64,000 nucleotides of DNA, from the NCBI GenBank assembly GCA_900291925.1, contig UWYS01000003.1:186001-250000 (forward strand). The letters run 5' to 3'. This stretch comes from Thecaphora thlaspeos. Lineage: Eukaryota; Basidiomycota; Ustilaginomycetes; Urocystidales; Glomosporiaceae. A program made the position numbers and the translations under genes. This document shows positions 56,059-64,000 of the stretch, in pieces. A model generated the notes under the pieces. It had not been told where the DNA came from. It did not search any database and saw only the letters and a list, made by a program, of their open reading frames with translations. Position 1 is the stretch's first letter, and every line of letters starts with the position of its first letter.

Positions 56059-56470
56059 GCTACGGCTGTGCGTTTCTCCGGGGAAGCGCAGGAGTGCAAG
56101 CGGCGTCGGGGCGGGGAGAAGAGGAAGAGAGAAAGAGAGACAGCCAGAGAGAAAGAGAAAGAGCGGGAGCAAGGGCGATGGGCGATGATGTGTGCTGTCA
56201 GTTGGTGGGAGAGGGAAAGGAAGAAGCGACCCTTTCGAAGGCCTTTGACCCATGTGCGTCCGTGCGCAACGCAGCCCAGCCAGGCGCAAGCGGCACCGAG
56301 GCTGCCAAGGACCCTTTGGCCGCAAACTCCACGAGCAAGTTAGGCCCTCTCGTCCGACCTTCCTTCCTTCCTTCCTTCCAACACGCTCCACTCCACCACT
56401 CCACCACTCCACCACTCCATCTCCACCATCCACCACCCGAACCCGACTGTCACCTCAACACCTTCCCGAC
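56059..56470. other. Shared divergent upstream region of COG1 and the cyclophilin
   Basis: The 412-nt region contains CTTCC repeats (about 56358-56380) and CCACTCCA repeats (about 56387-56420) close to the cyclophilin start. Pyrimidine-rich tracts of this kind are common in fungal core promoters. No gene was seen. Confidence 0.6.
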
Positions 56471-57592
56471 ATGGCATCACAACAGCTCAACAGCGGCGCA
56501 GTCACCCTCCAGACCTCCCTCGGCACCATCACCGTAGAGCTCTACTGGGACCACGCTCCAAAGACCTGCCAAAAGTGAGCCCTGTCCCTCGACCCCTCGC
56601 CCGACTAAGCAGACCTAGCGCTGAACCAACCTGCTTCCTCCTTGGATCGCTTCGCCTCGCCTTGCCTCGCACGTAGCTTCTACAAGCTGGCAGAGAGAGG
56701 CTACTACAATGGAACAGTGAGTAGATGAGTGTGATCAGCTCAGTGTGCGGTCGCCCCTCACAACGTGGCATACTGACTCACGCCTTTCTGCGACCCGAGC
56801 GCTTCTGCAGGTCTTCCACAGGATGTGAGTGTCTCTCGTACCACCCGGGCGATCTGGCAGACCTCTCTGCAAGTCCGCCCCTCTGAACAACCTTGCTTCC
56901 TTTCACGCACTGCTTCCAACCTGCTCCGCCCCACACACAGCATTCCGGACTTCATGATCCAAGGCGGAGATCCAACCGGCACAGGACGAGGCGGGACGTC
57001 CATCTACGGAGACAAAGTGAGTATCCCTCTCCGCTCAGGACTCTCACCTCACCTCAAAGTCCCTCCTTTGCTGACTGTGACCTCTCTCTCTCCTATCGAC
57101 ATGGCCAATGATCCGAGCAGTTTGCAGACGAGATCAACCCGCAACTCCGCTTCGTGGGCGCAGGTATCCTAGCTATGGCCAACTCGGGACCCAACACCAA
57201 CGGCAGCCAATTCGTACGTTGTCCCTTGAGCAGCCCGCTCTTCGCTCCTTCTCTAGACGATCTCGCTGACCCTCCTCTTTTCTCTTCCACCACGATGACC
57301 CGGCTTTGTGATTTCCAGTTCATCACACTAGCGCCAACGCCCTTCCTAGATCGCAAGCATACCATCTTCGGTCGTGTCTCGGAAGGCATCAAGGTGGTGC
57401 AGCGGTTAGGCCTCGTCGCTACGGACTCGAACGATCGGTACGTAATCGAACCATCCCCTTCTCTCGCCGTGTCTCTATGCTTGATCGCTAATGATTACAT
57501 CGCTTGCATCTGACTCTTTGCTCCTCGAATGACGGAAATACAGGCCAAAAGAAGACGTCAAGATCCACAAGGCCCTCGCCGTCATCGAATGA
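56471..57592 (+). CDS. CYP1: PPIL1-type peptidyl-prolyl cis-trans isomerase
   Basis: Seven exons (56471-56574, 56677-56716, 56811-56824, 56941-57016, 57121-57213, 57319-57437, 57544-57592) join in phase to 164 aa, close to human PPIL1 (166 aa). The whole protein is a single cyclophilin domain: [37 protein letters not shown] with the catalytic Arg, [19 protein letters not shown], and HTIFGRV. PPIL1 binds SKIP/Prp45 in the activated spliceosome and isomerises prolyl bonds. PFLDRKHT has Phe where PPIL1 and cyclophilin A have the Trp that contacts cyclosporin A. All six introns are 94-116 nt with GTGAG or GTACGT donors. Exon 3 is only 14 nt. It is the most intron-dense gene here. Confidence 0.93.
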
Positions 57593-58138
57593 TACCCATT
57601 CACTCACCTCGCTCTTGATCGTTTAGAACATTGTACTTGTACCTCTCCAACACCTCCTCTGCTCAATGCTGCAACTGTTGCATACCCATCTTGAAACACC
57701 CTGGCCCTTCCACCCAGCATAGAATCTTTCAAACAACCCTCGTTTGCACTTTGGTAGGGACTTTGATCAAGGTTAGATGAGAAAGAGCAGGAAGGAAATA
57801 TCCAGAAAAGAGAGTATAGTAAGATAGAGAAGGTATACCAGGTACAAAGGAGGAAAGAACGAAGTTGGAAAAGGAAATTCAAGAAAGCAAAGGAGTGGCG
57901 TGTGGTTGCGCGTAGGCAGACTGACAGGAATACAAGAGAGTTCAGGCAATGCAACGCACCGCGACGAGACGAGTCGAGACGCGAAGGGTTGGCCTGGTGT
58001 GGTGTTAAAGGGAATGACTGAGAGGGGGGAGAGGGATGAAGACCGAACGGGTCCGGCCGGCGAGCGGTAATGAAGATGTACCGATGATGGATGGGAAGAG
58101 GGCGTGTGTTTTGGCGGAGCGAGCGGAAGACGAGTTTC
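57593..58138. other. Convergent 3' region of cyclophilin and the 1304-aa gene
   Basis: No gene was seen; A-rich and purine-rich sequence at 57775-57890 fits 3' UTR and termination sequence for either gene. Confidence 0.5.
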
Positions 58139-61100
58139 TCATCGGTTGGTATACCCTCCAAACTTGCCCGTGTTGCCCATGTTTGAGCTCGGCTTGAGCG
58201 CTCTACCTCGATCAAGCACGCCCAGCCCCTTGAGGACGGCAACCTCGTTCAAGGACTGGAGTCTCCTCTGCTCTGCACATCCACAGCCGCAGCAGGGACA
58301 GTTCTTGATCGGCATCGACATGGTCGACGGGCCAGACGAGCAAACGTCCGTCTCGGCGTCAGAGGCGACCGCAGCAACGGCAGAGGCCCAAGCGGCAGGA
58401 TTGACGGTCGAAAGGTGTACGTCGCGCAGCTGGTGCAGTTCGTCCGAGAGGAGTTTCATCTGCTCTTCGATCTCGATGGCTCGTCTGCGCACCTCTTCCG
58501 GTACGATGCTGCCGCCGAGTTTCGGACTGCCGATCGATGCCGTGCCGGGGACGACGAGACCGCTGGCCGTTGCATCGCCACCGATCCACGTGTCGGGACG
58601 CGCGTCGGTGATGCTCTGGATGTTCGGCGTCGTCGCGTCCATCCTAGCGCGCGCACGCAGCTGGGCGGCATCGTCGAGTGCGCCGCCGCGCTTTCCGTGG
58701 ATCACATGGACCGTCATGTTGAACGACGGCGAGGTGGGCGAGGTGGCGGGCGAGTGGAAACGTGAGTGACCGCTGCCCGTGCTGCCTTCCGCCTCAAGGC
58801 TGGGCATCCTCTCGCCACCGCCACCAGAGTAAATCGAGGTCTTGGCGCTCGTCTGGCTCCCCGCCGAACCCGGTACCACCGGACCGGGCACTGCAGCTGC
58901 GTGCGGCGTCGGCGAGATGTGCGTCACGCTCGGCCCGCGCGCCGATCCGGCGGGCGAGGCCGTGTGACCGGGCGTGCGCAGCAGCCGCTCCTGCGCATCT
59001 TCGAAGTTGGTCCCTGTCGACGAGCGGTTGCTGCTCTCGTGGGAGTACGAAGTCAGGGCGGGCGAGTAGGGCGCCAGCAGGTCTCCGCTACCGCCACCAC
59101 CGCCGGCCGTCAGGGCGGCAGCAGCAGCGGCCGAGGAAGCCGTCCCACCCGCACTTGCGCCCGCGCCCTCCGAGACGTCGGACATTGACGAGTCGAGGAA
59201 GTTGGCGCCCAGACCCGAGAACATCGAGCTCACTGGCCGCAGCGAGAGGGCGGGCGTCTCTATCGGCTCGGCCTTTCTGTCGCCACTGTCAAAGTCCGAT
59301 CCAGTCACGCTGAACGACGGCATCAGCCCGACCACCTGGCCGCTGGTGCCAGGGTCGCGCGCACCAACGTTGGCGGGGAAGTCGCTCCCGTCGACGTCGT
59401 AGACCGAGCTTCCCTTGTCCTTCTTCCGCATCCGGAAGAGGCCGCTCTTCTTGTTCTTGACGGCGCGCTGTGACATCCCGCCCTCGGAAGGCTGGCGCGA
59501 CCGCGGCTCTTCCGCGTTGCCATTGGACTGGAACGAGTGCATGCTGGGCGAATGCCTCATCGGACTGCTGCTCCCGGCGCTGAGGTTGGGCGTGGCCGAC
59601 GAGGCATGGTCACGCCCCGACGGCGAAGGGGCGAGGCGGTCGTGCGAGTTCCTCATCTGCTCGCGCGCCTGTTCGAGCGAGATCAGCTTGTACTGAACCC
59701 CGGCGTGGAAGCCGGGCATCGGCAGCCCGCCTCCTCCGGCTCCAGCCAATCCGCTGCCCGACGTAGGCAGCACACCGTCGGGGAGGCCAGGGAATTTGCT
59801 GTTGTGCGGCGCCATCGCCACCCCGGAAGTCTTGCCGATCAGCGTGCCAGTCTCGGACAGCGTCGAGGGGCATGAGCTCTCTCCGCTACCGGCGCGTCCC
59901 CCTTGCGGCGGTACATGCTCTGACGACTCGGCCGCATCGGCAGACAGCGAAGTCGACGAGGCAGAGAGCGGCATCTGCGAGACGGTGAGCTGGCCGTCCT
60001 TGCTGGCGCTGGCGCGGAGCTCGGAAGCAGGGTTCGTGGGCGGCCGGTTGTGCGGTAGAGCCAGACCGCCGCCGCCGACAGCTCTGGGCGAGAGCGGCGT
60101 GCGTCCGCCGAGGTTGGGCGACGAGCCGGGCGAGTAGGCCTGGTGGTGGTATTTGCCGTTAGAGTTCTGCATCAGCTGGGCAAGATCCGGGGAGGCACTT
60201 TTCGTTGTCGTGCCCGTTGGGGTCTGGCCGGTGGTGAACGACGAGGTCCGGAAGGTCGGGGATGGGGCCGACGATGCGCTGTCCTGTGAGTTCTTCTTGT
60301 AGCCGATCGAACGGCCGGGGACGATCGGCTGCTGCGGGTGACCCGGCCCGTGTCCCTGTCCCTGCTGGCCGCGCGGTGGCGCAAAGGTGGCCGTCGCGTC
60401 AAAGGGCGGCAGATGATCAGCGCTGACGGCGTCGGAGCTGCCGCTTCGGTCGTCGCGGCCGAGGCGGAACGCCTTGACCAGCTTCGACTTCTTCGACGAC
60501 GATGATCCCGCCGACAGGGCCAGGCCCGGGCCTTTTGCCACGCTCGAGACGGCGTTGCTCGAGACGCTCTTCGACCTCGACCGCTGCGATGAGAAGAGCG
60601 ACTGCGAGCTCTGCGACGATGTCCCTTCCTCGGCGGCCGCCCTCTCGTCGCCGTAGGCTGCCTCCTCCTTTAGCGACGCGGCCCAACCGCTGCGGCCCAG
60701 GCCGGATGTCGGTTGCGTGCCTGAGGCGGCGGAGGCCGAAGCGGCGGTGTGTCGGGCACCACTGCTGGGTGCGGCTGGGCTCTCGACCGACGGTCGCCCA
60801 CGGAAGCGCGCAAACGGCCTGTCGGCGGCGTCACTGCTCGCCCTCAGCGTCTCACGCAGCGACGGCCGCGGCAGCGGCGAAGACGGTGACGATTCCTCGT
60901 CGTCGTAGCCGCTGAGCTCCCAGGGAGCGGGCGAGTTCTTCTTGAGTCTGGGGCCCAGCGTACTCATCCGCTTGGCGTCGTCGATCTCCTCCATGAGCTT
61001 GCGCTCCTCGTTCTCGGCCTCGTCCTCGGGCATCACCATGGGCGAGCGGTCGCGACGATTGCGCTGCTTGCTGCTGGTTGACCGCTGGCGCAGAAGATCG

Positions 61101-62053
61101 TCCTTGCTCGGGATCGCGGGCATCTTGGGGACAAGAGTGTCGTCAGGCAGGCGGCGGCGTATCGCCTCATCGCCGTCGTGCGACGGCTCCGCTCGGGCCG
61201 ACTTGTCGGATCGGCTCGACTTGGACGTGGGCGAGCTGTTTGTGGTGTCGATGAAGCTCTGAGAGGCCCGCATCTGATCGCTGCTATCTTCGCCCTTGTC
61301 CCGGCCGCTCGAGCTTCGCTGCATCGTAGCAGTTGAGCGCGACGAAGTCCTCGACGCGAGCGTGTGCTCCTTACCCACCGGCGATGTCGACCGCATCGTT
61401 CCGGACCGCGGCATCTGCCACTCGTCAAAGGGCATGTTGCGGTCTGCCGACGAAGCCGCCGCTGACGCCCGACCCTCTTCTTGGTGGTGGTCGTTGAAGT
61501 CGCCGTGGTCCGGCGCACTCTCGTACATGCTGTTCTCAGTAGCCGGGCTGACGAGGGCAAACATCGGACTGCCGGCCGACTTGCCAATCGTAATGAGGTG
61601 CTCGGCGGGAACGAGCAGCAGCGGAGGCGGCGCCTCCTTCCTCCTCTGAGCGCCTCGGCCGGCAAAGATGGAGCTGCCGACGCTCGAGGTGCGTATGTGG
61701 CCAAACGTGCTCCTGCTGTCGTCGTCGATGATCGGGGTGTGGGCCGACTTGGGAGCGAGGTGTCCGGCGTCCCAGCTCTCGGCGTCCGAGAACTGGTCCT
61801 CGTGGACCGAGTCGGCGCGCGAACCATCGCCGTGCCACACGACGTCGGCGTTGCGGGTGTCAACCAACCAGCCCAAAGGCGGCCGGAACGATGGCGCCGG
61901 GCCGGCCAGCTGCCTGCCCACGGCCCGAGCCAGCTCCCGCGTCTTGCCGGCGGCACCTCCGGATGCCATGTGCTCGACGAAGCTGGTGCGGTCGGTCGCC
62001 TCTGACTCGGCGTAGAAGGAGTTGAAGGGATGTCTCCCCGTGACGGCAGACAT
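58139..62053 (-). CDS. Unrecognised 1304-aa disordered protein with Cys-rich tail
   Basis: A single frame of 1304 codons starts at the first in-frame ATG (62053); in-frame sequence upstream begins only with a GTG. I do not recognise a known domain. Residues 1-110 look the most ordered (HPFNSFYAESE, RPPLGWLVDTRNADVVWHGD). The centre is Ser/Pro/Gly-rich with several basic patches (KSKLVKAFRLGRDD, KNKKSGLFRMRKKDK). Near the end is a probable coiled coil (EEVRRRAIEIEEQMKLLSDEL, about residues 1178-1205), then NCPCCGCGCAEQ at about 1250-1262, which could bind a metal. The protein ends in FGGYTNR. There is no membrane segment or signal peptide. A scaffold or cortical signalling role would be a guess. 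Confidence 0.78.
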   Translation of the reverse strand: MSAVTGRHPFNSFYAESEATDRTSFVEHMASGGAAGKTRELARAVGRQLAGPAPSFRPPLGWLVDTRNADVVWHGDGSRADSVHEDQFSDAESWDAGHLAPKSAHTPIIDDDSRSTFGHIRTSSVGSSIFAGRGAQRRKEAPPPLLLVPAEHLITIGKSAGSPMFALVSPATENSMYESAPDHGDFNDHHQEEGRASAAASSADRNMPFDEWQMPRSGTMRSTSPVGKEHTLASRTSSRSTATMQRSSSGRDKGEDSSDQMRASQSFIDTTNSSPTSKSSRSDKSARAEPSHDGDEAIRRRLPDDTLVPKMPAIPSKDDLLRQRSTSSKQRNRRDRSPMVMPEDEAENEERKLMEEIDDAKRMSTLGPRLKKNSPAPWELSGYDDEESSPSSPLPRPSLRETLRASSDAADRPFARFRGRPSVESPAAPSSGARHTAASASAASGTQPTSGLGRSGWAASLKEEAAYGDERAAAEEGTSSQSSQSLFSSQRSRSKSVSSNAVSSVAKGPGLALSAGSSSSKKSKLVKAFRLGRDDRSGSSDAVSADHLPPFDATATFAPPRGQQGQGHGPGHPQQPIVPGRSIGYKKNSQDSASSAPSPTFRTSSFTTGQTPTGTTTKSASPDLAQLMQNSNGKYHHQAYSPGSSPNLGGRTPLSPRAVGGGGLALPHNRPPTNPASELRASASKDGQLTVSQMPLSASSTSLSADAAESSEHVPPQGGRAGSGESSCPSTLSETGTLIGKTSGVAMAPHNSKFPGLPDGVLPTSGSGLAGAGGGGLPMPGFHAGVQYKLISLEQAREQMRNSHDRLAPSPSGRDHASSATPNLSAGSSSPMRHSPSMHSFQSNGNAEEPRSRQPSEGGMSQRAVKNKKSGLFRMRKKDKGSSVYDVDGSDFPANVGARDPGTSGQVVGLMPSFSVTGSDFDSGDRKAEPIETPALSLRPVSSMFSGLGANFLDSSMSDVSEGAGASAGGTASSAAAAAALTAGGGGGSGDLLAPYSPALTSYSHESSNRSSTGTNFEDAQERLLRTPGHTASPAGSARGPSVTHISPTPHAAAVPGPVVPGSAGSQTSAKTSIYSGGGGERMPSLEAEGSTGSGHSRFHSPATSPTSPSFNMTVHVIHGKRGGALDDAAQLRARARMDATTPNIQSITDARPDTWIGGDATASGLVVPGTASIGSPKLGGSIVPEEVRRRAIEIEEQMKLLSDELHQLRDVHLSTVNPAAWASAVAAVASDAETDVCSSGPSTMSMPIKNCPCCGCGCAEQRRLQSLNEVAVLKGLGVLDRGRALKPSSNMGNTGKFGGYTNR

Positions 62054-64000
62054 GTCTCTGTGCTGCCTGTGCTGCGTGTGAGAGTCTGTTGCGGGGATCT
62101 CTTGGGACAGAGTGTATACTGCTGGGGTGAAACGGATGCGGCTGTCTTGCTGGAGCGATTGGAGCTGGTTCGCAAGTCTCGAGGAAGGTGGTGATGGCGA
62201 TGGACTTCGCACAGCGTTCGCGTCTGTGTCTAGTCGAGCTCAATCCCCCCCTTGGTGATGAGGCGATTGCTCAGCGACAGGCTCGTGAGAAGCAGAGGCA
62301 AGACCGCGGGTCGTGCTCGGGCCTAATCGTTAGTCGATGGTCGGTTGCAGAAGCTAGGGGTGCATCGCGCTGACAAGGCTTATGTCCGTCGATGTTGCTT
62401 GTGGAGAGGTTGCTTGCTGCGGCTTCTGGGGTATCGAAGTGGCCTCAAGGCTAGATTGCAGTAATGCGGCGCTGATCGATCAGGAGCAGGTCTAGCGGCG
62501 ATGCTTGTAAGTGGGTGGTGGTGGAAGCGTGAAGAGAGCGCAGTGGTAATCTCGGCTTCTTCGAACAGTGAAGATGCGAGCACGAGCGACCTGGAGAAAG
62601 AGTGGGGGAGGAACAATGCCGCGGTAGGGTAGAGAGCAGAGAATGGAGCGATCGAGGCGGGCTGCGTGCGTGATGATGGAGGTGGGGATCGACGTCTGCG
62701 ACGAGGCAGGAGCGCTGGTGGTCGGGACCCACTAACGCGCGTAGCTTCGAGGTGCCGTCACACCGTCGAGCTAAGGTAGGCTTTGACAAGCCCGGCGGCG
62801 GTGGCCAATGCAGTGGTGCCTGGCAGGAGCGAGCTGTCACCGATGCAGCTACTGCTGCCGTCGTGCTAGTGTCGGGAGGCGACAACCGAGTGGCTCGATG
62901 TTGGTTCAACGCTGGGTCGAGGCTCACTTGTAGATCTGTGAGAAGACGCAATAGGGAGAGTGTGGCTTGACGTGCGTTGTGTGTGTTTGTGTGGATGAAT
63001 TGGCAGGAGGAGCTACTGCCCGGAGGAGGGAGGAGATGAGACGCGGGGACAGCAGGCTGAGCGCAAGGGGGAAGGTGAAAAGGAGAGAAGGGAGGTCGGG
63101 GGCAAGCAGGAGATACGGCTGGAGCGACGCCGGTCGCGAGTAGCTGGTGCCTTCCGAGAAGCGTAGGAGGCGACGGCGAAGGCGACGGCGAAGGCTGTCA
63201 CGGGGTCGGATATGCTGGTGAACGAGGAGCTTGGGAGGGGCTCGAGGTCTGGGAGCAACGGCGGGACAAGACGGCAGGCGGAATGGTCGGGATACCGTTG
63301 GGGTCTCTGCTCTTTGGCGGCCAGCGAAAGGTCCGGCCGGTGGTGCGAGGCGGCGGTTGTGACGATGGTGGTAGTCGGAGATTGTCGAGACGCAACGCTG
63401 GGTATCGCTACACTGTAAGTCTGTAGCTCGATGACCCCCTAGCGTGCTGAAGTGAGGGTTATGGTGATGATGATGATGAAGACGGAGGCCTGGAGGGACG
63501 AGACACAAAGCGGAGGGGTGGCAGAAGGGGAGGTGAGGGGGAAAGGGAAGGGGGGGGGGGGGGGGGGGGGGAGGCGCACCACAGGAGCGTACGGTACATA
63601 CGGCAGCAGCTTGCATTGCTCCATCAACATAACCAGCGGAGTAGTCAACCATTTACATACGCATCAGCTCAGACCAGCTCGTGACAGCTTTGCCCTCGTT
63701 CCCCTCGTCTTGCTTTCGGGTGAGTTATGCCGCATGCAACTCAGCCTGCCGCTTCTAAGCCCTCTTATGACTGCTGCCGCAGTACTGGCCGGCGAGGATT
63801 GATCGTCTCCTCCCCGCTCAAATAGAATAGTCTAGTAGTCACCAATCTTGGAATAAAAGACCGACAGGCAGTCGAGTCGCCCTCTTGACCTCGTCCGAAC
63901 GGGAGGCTCGATGGTACTGCCCCTGAGGTTGTCCGAGACGAGACGAGACGAGGAAGAAGAACGCGAGGACACCAGCGAAACGAAGCGGCCAGGAGGAGCA
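62054..64000. other. Gene-free right flank with poly-G tract
   Basis: The upstream region of the 1304-aa gene fills this stretch. Open frames are low-complexity Ser/Pro/His/Leu and lack motifs. It contains a 22-nt G run (63550-63571) and a purine-rich GACGAGACGAGAC repeat near 63934. No gene could be supported up to the window edge. Confidence 0.5.
63550..63571. repeat. 22-nt G homopolymer
   Basis: Uninterrupted G run on the plus strand, about 1.5 kb upstream of the 1304-aa gene. Confidence 0.95.

Noticed and set aside
62924..63652. 242-codon open frame on the minus strand at the right edge
   Set aside because: It includes the poly-G tract read as Pro, is His/Pro/Ser-rich and has no motif.

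Overview
The window looks like nuclear DNA of a basidiomycete fungus, most likely a smut-related yeast or mould (Ustilaginomycotina). It is GC-rich, introns are mostly 70-230 nt with GTGAGT-type donors, several very long proteins are largely disordered, and the gene content is typically fungal (ERG4 sterol reductase, Cdc25-like RasGEF, Rco1-like PHD protein, Sos7-like kinetochore protein). There is no operon structure, CRISPR array, rRNA gene or convincing mobile element. The assignment below Basidiomycota is inference.

Layout, left to right. 1-3389: long non-coding leader and spacer with a probable 5' UTR intron. 3390-8021 (+): SH3-RasGEF_N-RasGEF protein. 9384-11266 (+): KGD2, E2 of 2-oxoglutarate dehydrogenase, three exons. 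12138-17813 (+): unrecognised 1891-aa disordered protein. 19438-21852 (+): PQ-loop membrane protein. 23133-28968 (+): five-exon Rco1/PHF12-like double-PHD protein. 29252-30618 (-): mitochondrial carrier of the NAD+/pyrimidine-nucleotide group. 31827-33428 (-): ERG4. 34401-35940 (+): decayed GH125 alpha-mannosidase. 35941-38003: gene-free, rich in ACTGTACAGT palindromes. 38004-38984 (+): secreted class 3 lipase. 39389-41573 (-): Acinus-like SAP-RRM protein. 41938-43855 (-): five-exon Sos7-like kinetochore protein. 44536-46536 (-): SSUH2-like protein. 46537-48765: 2.2 kb gene-free shared upstream region. 48766-52665 (+): kinesin-10-like motor. 52798-56058 (-): COG1. 56471-57592 (+): PPIL1-type cyclophilin with seven exons. 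58139-62053 (-): unrecognised 1304-aa disordered protein. 62054-64000: no gene seen.

The genes are unrelated housekeeping and regulatory functions: Ras signalling, TCA cycle, vacuolar/lysosomal-type transport, histone deacetylase recruitment, mitochondrial nucleotide transport, ergosterol synthesis, secreted lipolysis, splicing (Acinus-like protein and PPIL1-type cyclophilin), chromosome segregation (Sos7, kinesin-10) and Golgi trafficking (COG1). They do not form a pathway. The kinesin and COG1 are convergent with only 132 nt between stop codons; COG1 and the cyclophilin are divergent and share a 412-nt upstream region.

I found no convincing new multi-gene system. The points most worth checking are the GH125 relic with a nonsense codon, frame changes and a G-to-A splice-donor change; the cluster of ACTGTACAGT palindromes; the SSUH2-like protein with a reduced cysteine region; the kinesin-10 with a C-terminal zinc-finger-like motif; the 14-nt microexon in the cyclophilin; and the first KGD2 intron, which is an open multiple of three. 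Exon boundaries were read by eye from splice consensus and phase, without transcript data.
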